Source: Falsiroseomonas frigidaquae (GTDB lineage: Bacteria > Pseudomonadota > Alphaproteobacteria > Acetobacterales > Acetobacteraceae). From it: a DNA stretch of 64,000 nucleotides. The position numbers and the translations under genes are program-made. Below are positions 50,902 to 60,321 of this stretch, piece after piece. The notes under the pieces are model-generated. The model had not been told where the DNA came from. It saw nothing but the letters and a program-made list of their open reading frames with translations, and searched no databases. The first letter of the stretch is position 1; the number at the start of each line of letters is the position of its first letter. Location of the stretch: positions 434,001 to 498,000 of the forward strand of contig NZ_JAAVTX010000003.1 of assembly GCF_012163145.1 (NCBI RefSeq), read 5' to 3'.

Positions 50902-51908
50902 GCCGCGAACTCCGTCAGCCGGTGGTGGCAGCGCACGCTGTGGCCCGGCCCGACCTGTTCCGGCGCCGGGCGCTGCTGGCAGATGGCGGTCGCGCGTTCG
51001 CAGCGCGGGTTGAAGCGGCAGCCGGGCGGCGGGTCGATCAGGCGCGGGATCTCGCCGGGGATGCCGCGCAGGCCGGTCTCGGCGCTGGGCAGGCTGTCCA
51101 GCAGCTTGCGGGTGTAGGGGTGGCTCGGGCGGTTGAAGAACTCCGCAACCGGCGCTTCCTCCACCTCCTGCCCCGCATACATCACGGTGATGCGGTCGCA
51201 GATCTCGTAGGCGGCGCCGAGGTCGTGGGTGGTGAAGAGCACGGCGACGTTGCGCTCACGCGCCAGACCCTTCAGCAGCTTCAGGATCTGCGCCTGCACC
51301 GTCACGTCCAGCGCCGTGGTGGGCTCGTCCGCGATCACCAGCTTTGGCTCCGGCAGCAACGCCATGGCGATCATCAGCCGCTGGCGCTGGCCGCCCGAGA
51401 CCTCATGCGGGTATTTGCGCAGCAGTGCTTCCGGGTTCGGCAGCTGCACCAGCCGCAGCCATTCAACCACCCGCGCCAGGTCGGCCTCTCGCCTTGCACG
51501 GGCATTGCCCTTGAAGGACGGATCGCGCAGCAGCGGCGATTTCCAGTGCATCAAGTCGGCGATCTGTGTGCCGATGGTGAAGACCGGGTTGAAGGCGGTG
51601 GACGGGTCCTGCGGGATATAGGCGATCTCCCGCCCCCGCACTTCCCGCGCCAGCGTGCCTTCCGCCACCGTCAGCAGGTCGCGCCCGCCGAACAGCACCT
51701 GGCCACCCTGGATGCGGGCGGAGTTCTGCGGCAGGATGCCGAGGATGGCGCGCGCCAGGGTGGTCTTGCCGCAGCCGGATTCGCCGACCAGCCCGCGGAT
51801 TTCGCCCGGGCGGATGGAACAGCTCACGCCATCCAACACCTTCGCCAGCCCGGCATCGGAGGCGAAGGCCACGCGCAGGTCGCGTACCGTGATCAGGTCA
51901 CTTTCCAC
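50898..51908 (-). CDS. Dipeptide-type ABC ATPase, DppD type
   Basis: This 336-residue ATPase has Walker A GESGCGKTTLAR near residue 39, VSGGQRQRLMIAMALL and LVIADEPTTALDV. A C-terminal oligopeptide motif GCRFNPRCERATAIC with Cys residues is present. It overlaps the DppC-type permease gene by 11 bases and the DppF-type gene by 4. Together they form the two-ATPase module of the importer. Confidence 0.93.
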   Translation of the reverse strand: MESDLITVRDLRVAFASDAGLAKVLDGVSCSIRPGEIRGLVGESGCGKTTLARAILGILPQNSARIQGGQVLFGGRDLLTVAEGTLAREVRGREIAYIPQDPSTAFNPVFTIGTQIADLMHWKSPLLRDPSFKGNARARREADLARVVEWLRLVQLPNPEALLRKYPHEVSGGQRQRLMIAMALLPEPKLVIADEPTTALDVTVQAQILKLLKGLARERNVAVLFTTHDLGAAYEICDRITVMYAGQEVEEAPVAEFFNRPSHPYTRKLLDSLPSAETGLRGIPGEIPRLIDPPPGCRFNPRCERATAICQQRPAPEQVGPGHSVRCHHRLTEFAA

Positions 51909-52749
51909 TGGAAGCCCGCCGCAGCCGGGGGTCGAGCACGTCGCGCAGACCGTCGCCCAGCAGGTTGAAGCCCATCACCACGATGAAGATCGCAAGCCCC
52001 GGGAAGGCCGCATACCACCAGGCCATCGGCAGGAATTCCCGGGACTCCGCAATGGTGCGCCCCCATTCCGGCGTCGGCGGTGGCGGGCCGAGGCCGAGGA
52101 AGCCCAGCGTGGCGGCCGTCAGGATGGTGCCGCCCATGCCGATGGTGGTGCGGACGATGATGGAAGAGGAGATGGAGGGCAGGATGTGCAGCACCATCAC
52201 CCGCCAGGGCGAGCAGCCCAACGCGATGGCGGCCTCGACGAAGGTCTCGTTCTTGCAGGACCGCGTCTCAGCATACACAAGCCGCGCCCAGAAGGGCCAG
52301 TAGGTGGCGGACAGCGCGAGGATGACGTTCTCGATGGACGGCCCCAGGGTCTGCGCGATGGCGATGGCCAGCACGATCTGCGGCACGGCGAGGAAGACAT
52401 CCGACCCGCGCATGAGGATGTCGCTGCCCAGCCCCTCGTAATAGCCGGCGATCAGCCCGATCGGCACACCGATCAGCACGGCGACCAGGATGGCGACGAC
52501 CGCGATGGTGATGGTGATGCGCGCACCGAACAGCAGGCGCGAATAGATGTCGCTGCCCATACGGTCCGTGCCCAGCCAGTTGTCGGCATTGGGCGGGCTC
52601 AGCCGGATGGCGGTGTGGAATTCCGCCACGTCGCCGGGATGAGTGGCCAGCCACGGCGCCAGGATGGCGGCCAACACCACGACCATGATCAGCGCCAGGC
52701 CGAGCATGGAGGCCCGGTCCTCCGCCAGCTTCCGAAACACCTGTTTCAT
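51898..52749 (-). CDS. ABC transporter permease, DppC type
   Basis: This 283-residue permease has WLGTDRMGSDIYSRLLFGARITITI near residue 58 and an EAA loop KNETFVEAAIALGCSPWRVMVLHILPSI near 165-192. LTAATLGFLGLGPPPPTPEWGRTIAE is a DppC-type periplasmic loop. Its start shares one base (52749) with the stop of the DppB-type gene. Confidence 0.93.
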   Translation of the reverse strand: MKQVFRKLAEDRASMLGLALIMVVVLAAILAPWLATHPGDVAEFHTAIRLSPPNADNWLGTDRMGSDIYSRLLFGARITITIAVVAILVAVLIGVPIGLIAGYYEGLGSDILMRGSDVFLAVPQIVLAIAIAQTLGPSIENVILALSATYWPFWARLVYAETRSCKNETFVEAAIALGCSPWRVMVLHILPSISSSIIVRTTIGMGGTILTAATLGFLGLGPPPPTPEWGRTIAESREFLPMAWWYAAFPGLAIFIVVMGFNLLGDGLRDVLDPRLRRASSGK

Positions 52750-53753
52750 CAGCGGGTCTCCCGCGGGTCGATGAGACCTTGCAGGATATCGACCAGCAGG
52801 TTCACCACGATGAACATGGTTCCCGCAATGAGCGTAAAACCCATCACCGCATTGTAGTCCGAGTTCAGGATGGAGTTCACCGCGAACATGCCGAGGCCCG
52901 GCCAGTCGAACACCGCCTCCACCACCACCGCACCGGCCAGCAGGATGCCGAAGATCAGGCCGATCTGCGTCACCGTGCCGATCAGCGCATTGCGCAGCAC
53001 ATACTTCCAGACGATCTGCCGGCGCGGATAGCCCATCGCCGTTTCATACAGCACGTAGTTGCTCTCCAGCGCATTCAGCACGCCGGCGCGGGTGAAGCGC
53101 ACGATGGTGGCGGCCGCCGGCAGCGCCAGGGTGGCGACCGGCAGGATCATGTGGTGGAAGGCGTCCAGCAGCGTCTCCATGTCCCAGTTGATCAGGGAAT
53201 CGATGACGTAGAAGCCGGTGATCGGCTCCGGCCCCCAGCCCTCCACCCGGCCGGTCAGCGGCGTGATGCCGAGCCGCATCGAGAAGAACAGCTGCAGCAG
53301 GATGGCGAACCAGAAGCTCGCGATCGCCAGGCCGGCGATGGTGACGAAGCGCAGCCCGTGGTCCAACCAGGAATTGCGTCGCAGGGCGCTGATCACGCCA
53401 AGCGGCACGCCGATCAGCGTGGCGATCACCACGGTGACCAGCGTGAGTTCCAGCGTCGCCGGCAGACGGCTCAGCAGATCCTCCGAAACCGGTCGCCCGG
53501 TATAGATGCTGCGGCCCATGTCGCCGGTCAGGATGGACTGCACATAGCGCAGGAATTGGATGTGCAGCGGCTGGTCCAGCCCCAGCCGGGCCCGCATCTC
53601 CGCAATGGTGGCGGCGGAGGCGTTCTCCCCGGCGGCGAAAGCCGCCGGGTCGGCCGGGATGACATGCGAGATGAAGAAGACGATCGCCAGCAGGCCGAGC
53701 AACGTCGGCACGAACCAGATCACGCGGTTGACGACCAGGACGAGAATCTTCAC
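52749..53753 (-). CDS. ABC transporter permease, DppB type
   Basis: This 334-residue permease starts at GTG 53753 with VNRVIWFVPTLLGLLAIVFFISHVIPADPAAF. The EAA loop is SNYVLYETAMGYPRRQIVWKYVLRNALIG near 220-248 and GAVVVEAVFDWPGLGMFAVNSIL follows. It is the second gene of the importer operon, 31 bases after the binding-protein stop. Confidence 0.92.
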   Translation of the reverse strand: MKILVLVVNRVIWFVPTLLGLLAIVFFISHVIPADPAAFAAGENASAATIAEMRARLGLDQPLHIQFLRYVQSILTGDMGRSIYTGRPVSEDLLSRLPATLELTLVTVVIATLIGVPLGVISALRRNSWLDHGLRFVTIAGLAIASFWFAILLQLFFSMRLGITPLTGRVEGWGPEPITGFYVIDSLINWDMETLLDAFHHMILPVATLALPAAATIVRFTRAGVLNALESNYVLYETAMGYPRRQIVWKYVLRNALIGTVTQIGLIFGILLAGAVVVEAVFDWPGLGMFAVNSILNSDYNAVMGFTLIAGTMFIVVNLLVDILQGLIDPRETR

Positions 53754-53784
53754 GGGGCCGAAACCCCGTCATGCAATCCTTGCG

Positions 53785-55374
53785 TCACGCGATGCTGAGC
53801 CAACGCATCTCCTGCCCATCCCCGATCGGGCAGAACCGCACGCCGCTGACATTCTTGCGGAAGGGTCCGTACCACTTCGTATTGTGGATGAAGATCGCCG
53901 CCGCATCCTCGGACGAGATGCGGGCCACCTGTTCGTATAGCGGCGCGCGCTTCGCCTGGTCCGGCGTTGCCAGCGCCTCCTCCAGAAGGCGATCGACCTC
54001 CGGGTTGGAGTAGTAGCTGGCATTGCCGCCGCGGTGGCGTTCGGTGTGCAGGATCTCGCCGGCCCAGTTGTGCGGGTCCGCGTAGTAGGTGGAGCGCCAC
54101 AGGAACAGCAGGTCGTACATCTGTTCCGGGTCGCGCATCTTGTTGGAGACGACGGGCCAGGGCTCGTTCAGCAGGCGGCTCTGGATGCCGGCGCGGGTCA
54201 GGCCGTTCTGCAGCAGGGACGCCGCCTGGATCGACTGCTCGTAGCCGATCATGCCGGCGACCACGATCTCCCGCATCGGGGCCTGGACGCGGGCCAGGTG
54301 CCACTTCGCCTTGTCGATGTCGTAGGTGTAGCCGGCCAGATCCTTGGGCGCGCCCCACATCGGGTTCGGCACCACGCCGGTGTTCCGCACCACGGACCCG
54401 CCGAGGATGTTGTTGATCCAGCCATCATAGTCGAAGGAGTAGCAGAGCGCCTTGCGGAAGTTCACGTCGTTCATCGGCGCGCGCTGGTTGTGGATGCAGG
54501 AATAGAACAGCCGGGTCGATTCGGCTTCCATGACGTTGAGGTTCGAATCGCCCTGCAGCCGGGTGATCTGGTCCTGCGGCATGTAGGGATCGGTGCCCTG
54601 GAAGTCGCCGCGGATCAGGCCCAGCACGCGGCTGTTCACCTCCGCCACGTAGCGGAAATCGATCTCCGCAACCCCGGCCGGGCCAAGGAAGTGGTTGTCG
54701 AAGCGCTGTGCCAGGAAGCCGCGCGCCGGGTCGAAGCGGCGGATGATGTAGGAACCCGATCCGGCATCGTTGCGGCCGATGAAGGCCTGGCCCCAGTCGC
54801 CATCCCGCTCATTCCGCTTCAGCAGCGCGCTGTTCACCACATAGATGTCGTGGGTGGTGGCGGCGAAGATGGCCGACGGCGTGGTCAGGTTGAACTGCAC
54901 CGTGTGGCGGTCCAGCGCCTTGGTGCTGCCCGGCGCGACCAGCGGGGCGAAAAGCGGATAGGCGCCCTTCTTGACCGCAAGAATGCGCTCCATGGAATAG
55001 ACCACATCCTCCGCCGTCAGCGGGGCACCGTCATGGAAGGTGACGCCCTGGCGCAGCTTGAAGGTGTAGGTCTTGCCGTCCTCGGACGTCGTGTACGATT
55101 CCGCCAGCCAGGGCTCCAGCTTCGGCGGATTGTCCACCCAGCGCATCAGCCCGTCATAGCAGTTCAGGCGATAGGCGACGCGACCGACATCGAAGGTGGC
55201 GTGCGGGTCCATCGTGTCATAGGCGCTGCCATTGGCGAAGACGATGCGCCCGCCGCCGCCACGCTGCGCCTCCGCGATGCGCGGCAGGCCGGCGGCGCCC
55301 GCGACCGCACCGGCCACCAGCAGATTGCGACGGCTGATCTCCGTCGCGCTTCCCTTCATCCCGCGCGTCGTCAT
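53785..55374 (-). CDS. ABC transporter substrate-binding protein, family 5
   Basis: This 529-residue periplasmic protein has an SRRNLLVAGAVAGAAGLP twin-arginine-like signal ending IAEAQ. KLRQGVTFHDGAPLTAEDVVYSMERIL near residue 110 and NVNFRKALCYSFDYDGWINN-like stretches are SBP_bac_5 features. ATG 55374 is preferred; the inner ATG at 55359 is also possible. It is the first gene of the importer operon and is divergent from the SDR-HyuA-HyuB genes. Those genes may process what it binds. Confidence 0.91.
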   Translation of the reverse strand: MTTRGMKGSATEISRRNLLVAGAVAGAAGLPRIAEAQRGGGGRIVFANGSAYDTMDPHATFDVGRVAYRLNCYDGLMRWVDNPPKLEPWLAESYTTSEDGKTYTFKLRQGVTFHDGAPLTAEDVVYSMERILAVKKGAYPLFAPLVAPGSTKALDRHTVQFNLTTPSAIFAATTHDIYVVNSALLKRNERDGDWGQAFIGRNDAGSGSYIIRRFDPARGFLAQRFDNHFLGPAGVAEIDFRYVAEVNSRVLGLIRGDFQGTDPYMPQDQITRLQGDSNLNVMEAESTRLFYSCIHNQRAPMNDVNFRKALCYSFDYDGWINNILGGSVVRNTGVVPNPMWGAPKDLAGYTYDIDKAKWHLARVQAPMREIVVAGMIGYEQSIQAASLLQNGLTRAGIQSRLLNEPWPVVSNKMRDPEQMYDLLFLWRSTYYADPHNWAGEILHTERHRGGNASYYSNPEVDRLLEEALATPDQAKRAPLYEQVARISSEDAAAIFIHNTKWYGPFRKNVSGVRFCPIGDGQEMRWLSIA

Positions 55375-55547
55375 TGCAGCATCCCCGTCTTTGTATTGAG
55401 GCGATGCTGCACTCGGCGAAATGCGGCCGTCAAGCGGGCTTCGCCGTGCGAAGCGCCCCGCCGGCATGTTGCCGCGCCTGCATTGCACGGATAGCGTTCG
55501 CGCCTGGCGCGGGACCAGGCAGCCGCGCACGACAGGGAAGGGCCCCG

Positions 55548-56300
55548 ATGCCAACCGAGAACAAGGTCGCATTGGTCACCGGCGGCGCACGCGGCATTGG
55601 CCGCGGCTGCGTGCATGCGCTGGCGGAACGTGGCTACGACATCGTCATCGTCGACCTGCTGCGCGCCGAGATGGAGCGCACCCAGGCGGAGGTCGAGGCC
55701 ATGGGCCGCCAGGTGATGATCGCCGAGGCCGATGTCGCCGACCATGCCCGGGCGCGGGAGATCGCGGCGGAGGTCCGGAGCCGCTTCGGCCGCATCGACG
55801 TGCTGGTGAACAATGCCGGCCGCGGCAATCCCACCGGCATATTGGATATCACCGAGGAGGCCTTCGACCGCACCATCGCGGTGAACCTGAAGTCCTGCTT
55901 CAACTACATCCAGGCCCTGGTGCCGCTGATGCAGGAAGGCGGCGGCGGGCGCATCGTCTCCATGTCCTCGCTGAACGCGCATACCGGCGGCGTCACCAGC
56001 GCCGTCTCCAAATTCTCCTATGCCGCGGCCAAGGCCGGCATCATCGGCATGACGAAGGCGCTGGCCAAGGAATTGGGCCCCGAGATCGCCATCAACTGCG
56101 TCTGCCCCGGCGTGATCGAGACCGAGGTCGGCAATAGCCTGACCAAGGCGCGCGGGCCGGAACTGGCGAAGAAGATCATGCTCGGCCGGCTCGGCACGCC
56201 GGCGGATGTGGCACAGCTGGTCGCCTTCCTGGCCACGGCGGAGCCCTTCTTCATCACCGGCCAGGCCATCACCATCGACGGCTTCCAATGGGAGATCTGA
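55548..56300 (+). CDS. SDR-family oxidoreductase
   Basis: This 250-residue classical short-chain dehydrogenase has cofactor motif TGGARGIG (about 11-18), NNAG (about 86-89), a catalytic Ser in the SMSSLNAHTGG strand and the YAAAK motif near residue 158. Asp at the end of strand 2 (IVIVDLLRAE) suggests NAD preference. The last residues GQAITIDGFQWEI are a typical SDR end. GGGAAGG precedes the ATG at 55548. It overlaps hyuA by 13 bases, so its product or substrate may be the ring compound opened by HyuAB. Confidence 0.92.
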   Translation: MPTENKVALVTGGARGIGRGCVHALAERGYDIVIVDLLRAEMERTQAEVEAMGRQVMIAEADVADHARAREIAAEVRSRFGRIDVLVNNAGRGNPTGILDITEEAFDRTIAVNLKSCFNYIQALVPLMQEGGGGRIVSMSSLNAHTGGVTSAVSKFSYAAAKAGIIGMTKALAKELGPEIAINCVCPGVIETEVGNSLTKARGPELAKKIMLGRLGTPADVAQLVAFLATAEPFFITGQAITIDGFQWEI

Positions 56301-58345
56301 GCCCCGTGCGCTACCGGCTCGGCGTCGATATCGGCGGCACCTTCGCGGATTTCTGCGTGCTGAACGAGGCGACCGGGGAGGTCTCGACGCTGAAGGTGCT
56401 GTCCACCCCGGCGACGCCGGGGCAGGAAGTGATCGACGGGCTGCGGGGCGTGCAATCGCGTTTCGGCATCGCTCCGGCCGATCTGGCCTGGTTCACGCAT
56501 GGCACCACCGTCGGCGTGAATGCGGTGATCCAGCGCAAGGGCATCCCGCTCGCGCTCTTCGTCACGCGGAATTTCCGGGATGTGCTGGAGCTGGCGCGGC
56601 TGAAGACACCGGATCCCTACGACCTGCTCTCACGCCGCCCAGCGCCGCTGGTGCCGCGGGAGAGGGTGATCGAGATCGATGGCCGCCTGGATGCTGATGG
56701 CACGGAAGCGGAGCCGCTGGACGAGGCCTCCGTCCGCGCCGCGCTGGAACAGGCGGAGGCGCGGGGCGCGGAGGGCATCGTGCTGGCCCTGCTGCACAGC
56801 TACCGCAACCCGGCGCAGGAACATGCGGCGCAGGCGCTGCTGCGGAAGCTGCGGCCCGAAATGCCGGTCTATTGCTCCGCCGATGTCTGGCCGATCATCC
56901 GCGAATACGAACGCAGCGTCACCGCCGTGGTGCATGGCCATGTGCAGCCGCGCGTCGCCTTCTACCTCGCCTCGCTGCAGCGCGCCCTGCTTGAAGCGGG
57001 CGTGGTGGCGGAGCCGATGGTGACCAAATCCAATGGCGGCGTCATGCGCGCGGAGCTCGGCAAGACGCGCTGCGTGGAGATGCTTTTGTCCGGCACCGCC
57101 GCGGGCGCCATCGGCGCCGCCTTCGTCGCGCGTGCGGCCGGCGTGCCCCGCGCGATGAGCCTGGATATCGGCGGCACCAGCGCGGATGTCGCGGTCATCA
57201 CCGATGGCGCGCCGAGCTATGGCACCGGGGAGCGGGTGGGCGACTTTCCTGTCTATATCCCGACCGTCGCCGTGACCTCGATCGGCGAGGGCGGCGGCTC
57301 CATCGCCGCGGTGGACGCGCTGGGGCTGCTGACGGTGGGGCCGGAGAGTGCCGGCTCCACCCCCGGCCCGGCCTGCTACGGCCGCGGCGGCACGCGCGCC
57401 ACCATCACGGATGCGATGTGCGTGCTCGGCTTCATCGGCCATGGCGCGCTCGGCTATGACAGCGTGCGGGTGCGCGCGGATTTGGCCGCGCAGGCGGTGG
57501 ACGAGGTCGCGCAGGCGCTGGGTCGCAGCCGGCAGGAAACGGCGGAGGCCATCGTGCAGGTCGCGGTCAGCGGCATGTACCGGGAGGTCAGCAAGCTGGC
57601 CGCGCGGCAGGGCGTCGATCCGCGCGATTTCTGCCTCATGCCCTTCGGCGGCGCCGGCCCGATGCTCGGCGCGCTGCTGGCGCGGGAACTGGGGATGCGG
57701 GAAGTGCTGATCCCGTTGACGCCGGGCGTGCTCTCGGCGCTTGGCGGGCTGATCGCCGATATCCGCAGCGACTTCATCGAGACGGTCTATGCCGATCTCG
57801 ATGCCGCCGCCTTGCCCGGCCTCACCGCCGCCTTTGCGCGGCTGCGGGCGGAAGCCACGCGCTGGATCCGCGAGGACCAGCGTTTCGCTGGCGAGGTCAC
57901 CTTCCGGCCCTCCGCCGAAATGCGCTACCGCGGCCAGTCCTTCGAGATCGAGGTGCCTCTGGAGGCCGCCTGGATCGAGGCCGGCGACCTGGCGGCGATG
58001 GCGGAAGCCTTCCACCAGGCGCATGAAAAGCTCTACGGCCATGCGGATCGCGGTGCGCCGATCCAGGCCATCGCGCTGCGCATGGTGGTCGCCGGCACCG
58101 TCCCCGCACCGCGCTTCCCGGAGCAGGACCGCGTCGAAGGCGCGCCCGAGATCCTGCGCGAGGTGGAGGTCTGGCTGGACGGCCGCGCGCAAGCCGCGCC
58201 GCTGTATCTCCGCAGCGCGCTGCGCCACGGCCACCGCTTCAGCGGCCCCTGCATCGTGCTGCAGGACGACACCACAAGCTGCATCCCGCCCGGCATGACG
58301 GGCGAGGTGGACCGCTTCGGCAATCTGCGCCTGACCGCCGGCTGA
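56288..58345 (+). CDS. hyuA: Hydantoinase A/oxoprolinase family subunit
   Basis: This 685-residue protein has the motif GVDIGGTFADFCVLN near residue 12, FTHGTTVGVNAVIQ near 71, LDIGGTSADVAVITD near 294 and FGGAGPMLGALLAREL near 455. It starts at ATG 56288, inside the SDR gene; GTG 56306, with GGGAG 11 bases upstream, is an alternative. It pairs with the following HyuB. It is a distant paralogue of 41775-43889, so the two copies probably differ in substrate. Confidence 0.92.
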   Translation: MGDLSPVRYRLGVDIGGTFADFCVLNEATGEVSTLKVLSTPATPGQEVIDGLRGVQSRFGIAPADLAWFTHGTTVGVNAVIQRKGIPLALFVTRNFRDVLELARLKTPDPYDLLSRRPAPLVPRERVIEIDGRLDADGTEAEPLDEASVRAALEQAEARGAEGIVLALLHSYRNPAQEHAAQALLRKLRPEMPVYCSADVWPIIREYERSVTAVVHGHVQPRVAFYLASLQRALLEAGVVAEPMVTKSNGGVMRAELGKTRCVEMLLSGTAAGAIGAAFVARAAGVPRAMSLDIGGTSADVAVITDGAPSYGTGERVGDFPVYIPTVAVTSIGEGGGSIAAVDALGLLTVGPESAGSTPGPACYGRGGTRATITDAMCVLGFIGHGALGYDSVRVRADLAAQAVDEVAQALGRSRQETAEAIVQVAVSGMYREVSKLAARQGVDPRDFCLMPFGGAGPMLGALLARELGMREVLIPLTPGVLSALGGLIADIRSDFIETVYADLDAAALPGLTAAFARLRAEATRWIREDQRFAGEVTFRPSAEMRYRGQSFEIEVPLEAAWIEAGDLAAMAEAFHQAHEKLYGHADRGAPIQAIALRMVVAGTVPAPRFPEQDRVEGAPEILREVEVWLDGRAQAAPLYLRSALRHGHRFSGPCIVLQDDTTSCIPPGMTGEVDRFGNLRLTAG

Positions 58346-58356
58346 GGAGACGCGCC

Positions 58357-60321
58357 ATGTCGATCGACCCGGTCACGCTGCAGATCTTCGGCAACCACGC
58401 CCAGGCGGCGGCGGAGGCAATGGCCTTCACCCTGTTCCGCACCGCCCATTCCACCTTCGTGAAGGAGACGGAAGATTTCACCACCGGCCTCTGCACGCCG
58501 GAGGGCCTGACCTTCGCCAGCCCGCGCGAACTCGGCGCCACCTGGTTCATCGGGCTGGAATACGGGCCGGTGATCCGCGCGCTGTCCGATTATCGCGAGG
58601 GCGATGTCGGCATGACCAACGACCCCTATAGCGGCTTCGTCTGCACCCACTCGCCGGATATCCATCTGTGGAAGCCGATCTTCTGGGAGGGCGAGCTGGT
58701 CTGCTTCGCCGTCGGGCACATCCACAACACGGATGTCGGCGGCGCCGTGCCCGCCTCCCTATCCCGCGCGCTGACGGAGGTGCATCAGGAAGGCATCCGC
58801 TTCCCGCCCGTGAAGCTGGTGGCGGAGGGCGTGCTGGACCAGCGGCTGCTCGACATCATGCTGCTGAATGTCCGCGCGCCGACGCAGAACTGGGGCGACC
58901 TCAAGGCCCAGCTCGCCGCCATGACCACGGGCGAGCGCAAGGTGCACGAAATGATCCGCCGCTTCGGCCTGGCGACCTTCCGCGCGGGCATGGAGGGGCT
59001 GCTGGACCTGGCGGACCGGCAGGCACGGCGCGTCCTGTCCTCCATCCCGGATGGCGACTACGAATTCCACGACTATCTGGACGAGGATTCGCCGGGCGGC
59101 CTGCCCTGCCGCCTGCAATTGAATATGCGCATCCGGGGCGAGACGGCGGAGCTGGATTTCACGGGGTCGGACCCGCAGCTCACCGCCTCGTTGAACATGC
59201 CGACCGGTGGCTCGGCGCGGCACATCCTGCTGATGGTAGGCTGGAACTACGTGCTCTACACGCTGGACCCGACCATGCTGCTGAATGGCGGGCTGGTGCG
59301 GCCGGCCACCTGCATCGTGCCGGAGGGGACGGTGCTGAACCCGGTCTTCCCGGCCGCCGTCGGCATGCGGTCGATGACCTGCATGCGGCTGCAGGGCGTT
59401 CTGATGGGCGCCTTCCAGCGCGCGGTGCCGGACCGCCTGCCGGCCGGCCCGGCCAGCGGCGGGCCGATGATGAACGTCAACACCACGGACAACCGCACCG
59501 GCCGCCGCGTGATGGCGGCGATCGACCCGATCACCGGCGGCGGCGGCGGCGCGCCGGATGGCGATGGCAATGACGGCTCCGGCGGCAATAGCGGCTTCCT
59601 GAAGAACACGCCGGTGGAGATCAACGAGGCCGAGGTCCCCATCCGCATCCTGCGCTACGGGCTGGAACCGGATTCCGGCGGCGCGGGGAAGCATCGCGGC
59701 GGCATGGCGACGGTGCTGGAATTCCGCGTGCATGCGCCGGGCACGGTGGTAACGGCGCGCAACCGCGACCGGTCCCGCTTCCGGTCCTGGGGCGTGCAGG
59801 GCGGGCTGCCCGGCGCGGCCTCCCAGTTCTGGCGCAACCCGGGCACGGCGCGGGCGGAGAATCTCGGCAATACGGATGTGGTCACGCTGGACCCGGGCGA
59901 TGTCATCCGCATCGTCTGCTCCGGCGCCTCCGGCTGGGGGCCGGCCTGGGAACGGCCGGTGGCGGCGGTGGAGGCGGACCTCGCCGCGGGCAAGATTTCC
60001 GCAACGGCGGCGGCGCGGGATTACGGCGTCGTGCCGGGCAATGCGGCGGAAACGCAGCGCCTGCGCGCCGCCCTGGCCGCCGCGCCGCGCCGCGACTTCG
60101 ATCCGGGTCCGGAGCGCGAAGCCTACGAGCAGGTTTGGACCGATGCGAATTACGCGGCGCTGACCGCAATCCTCGCCAGCCTGCCGATCCATTGGCGCCA
60201 CTACGCCAAGCGCCAGATTTTTGCGCGCATCGAGGCGATGGCGGAACGCCGCGGCGATGGCAGCGAGGTGCAGGCCGCCTTCGCCGCGCTGCGCCAGGAC
60301 TTCCCGCAGATCGCAGGCTAA
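58357..60321 (+). CDS. hyuB: Hydantoinase B/oxoprolinase family subunit (long form)
   Basis: This 654-residue protein has HyuB landmarks DPVTLQIFGNHAQAAAEAMAFTLFRTAHSTFVKE in sections, GDVGMTNDPYSGFVCTHSPDIHL and the late DSGGAGKHRGGMATVLEF. It is about 110 residues longer than the other copy; the extra part is a C-terminal charged tail (from about residue 560). A Gly/Asp-rich insert GGGGGAPDGDGNDGSGGNSG lies near residue 400. GGAG precedes the ATG. It overlaps the convergent decarboxylase-like gene by 4 bases. Confidence 0.92.
   Translation: MSIDPVTLQIFGNHAQAAAEAMAFTLFRTAHSTFVKETEDFTTGLCTPEGLTFASPRELGATWFIGLEYGPVIRALSDYREGDVGMTNDPYSGFVCTHSPDIHLWKPIFWEGELVCFAVGHIHNTDVGGAVPASLSRALTEVHQEGIRFPPVKLVAEGVLDQRLLDIMLLNVRAPTQNWGDLKAQLAAMTTGERKVHEMIRRFGLATFRAGMEGLLDLADRQARRVLSSIPDGDYEFHDYLDEDSPGGLPCRLQLNMRIRGETAELDFTGSDPQLTASLNMPTGGSARHILLMVGWNYVLYTLDPTMLLNGGLVRPATCIVPEGTVLNPVFPAAVGMRSMTCMRLQGVLMGAFQRAVPDRLPAGPASGGPMMNVNTTDNRTGRRVMAAIDPITGGGGGAPDGDGNDGSGGNSGFLKNTPVEINEAEVPIRILRYGLEPDSGGAGKHRGGMATVLEFRVHAPGTVVTARNRDRSRFRSWGVQGGLPGAASQFWRNPGTARAENLGNTDVVTLDPGDVIRIVCSGASGWGPAWERPVAAVEADLAAGKISATAAARDYGVVPGNAAETQRLRAALAAAPRRDFDPGPEREAYEQVWTDANYAALTAILASLPIHWRHYAKRQIFARIEAMAERRGDGSEVQAAFAALRQDFPQIAG

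Noticed and set aside
55375-55547. Promoter for the binding-protein gene at 55374 based on a TTGACG
   Set aside because: No acceptable -10 is found at 16-18 bases from it, so the 173-base divergent gap is left without a promoter call.
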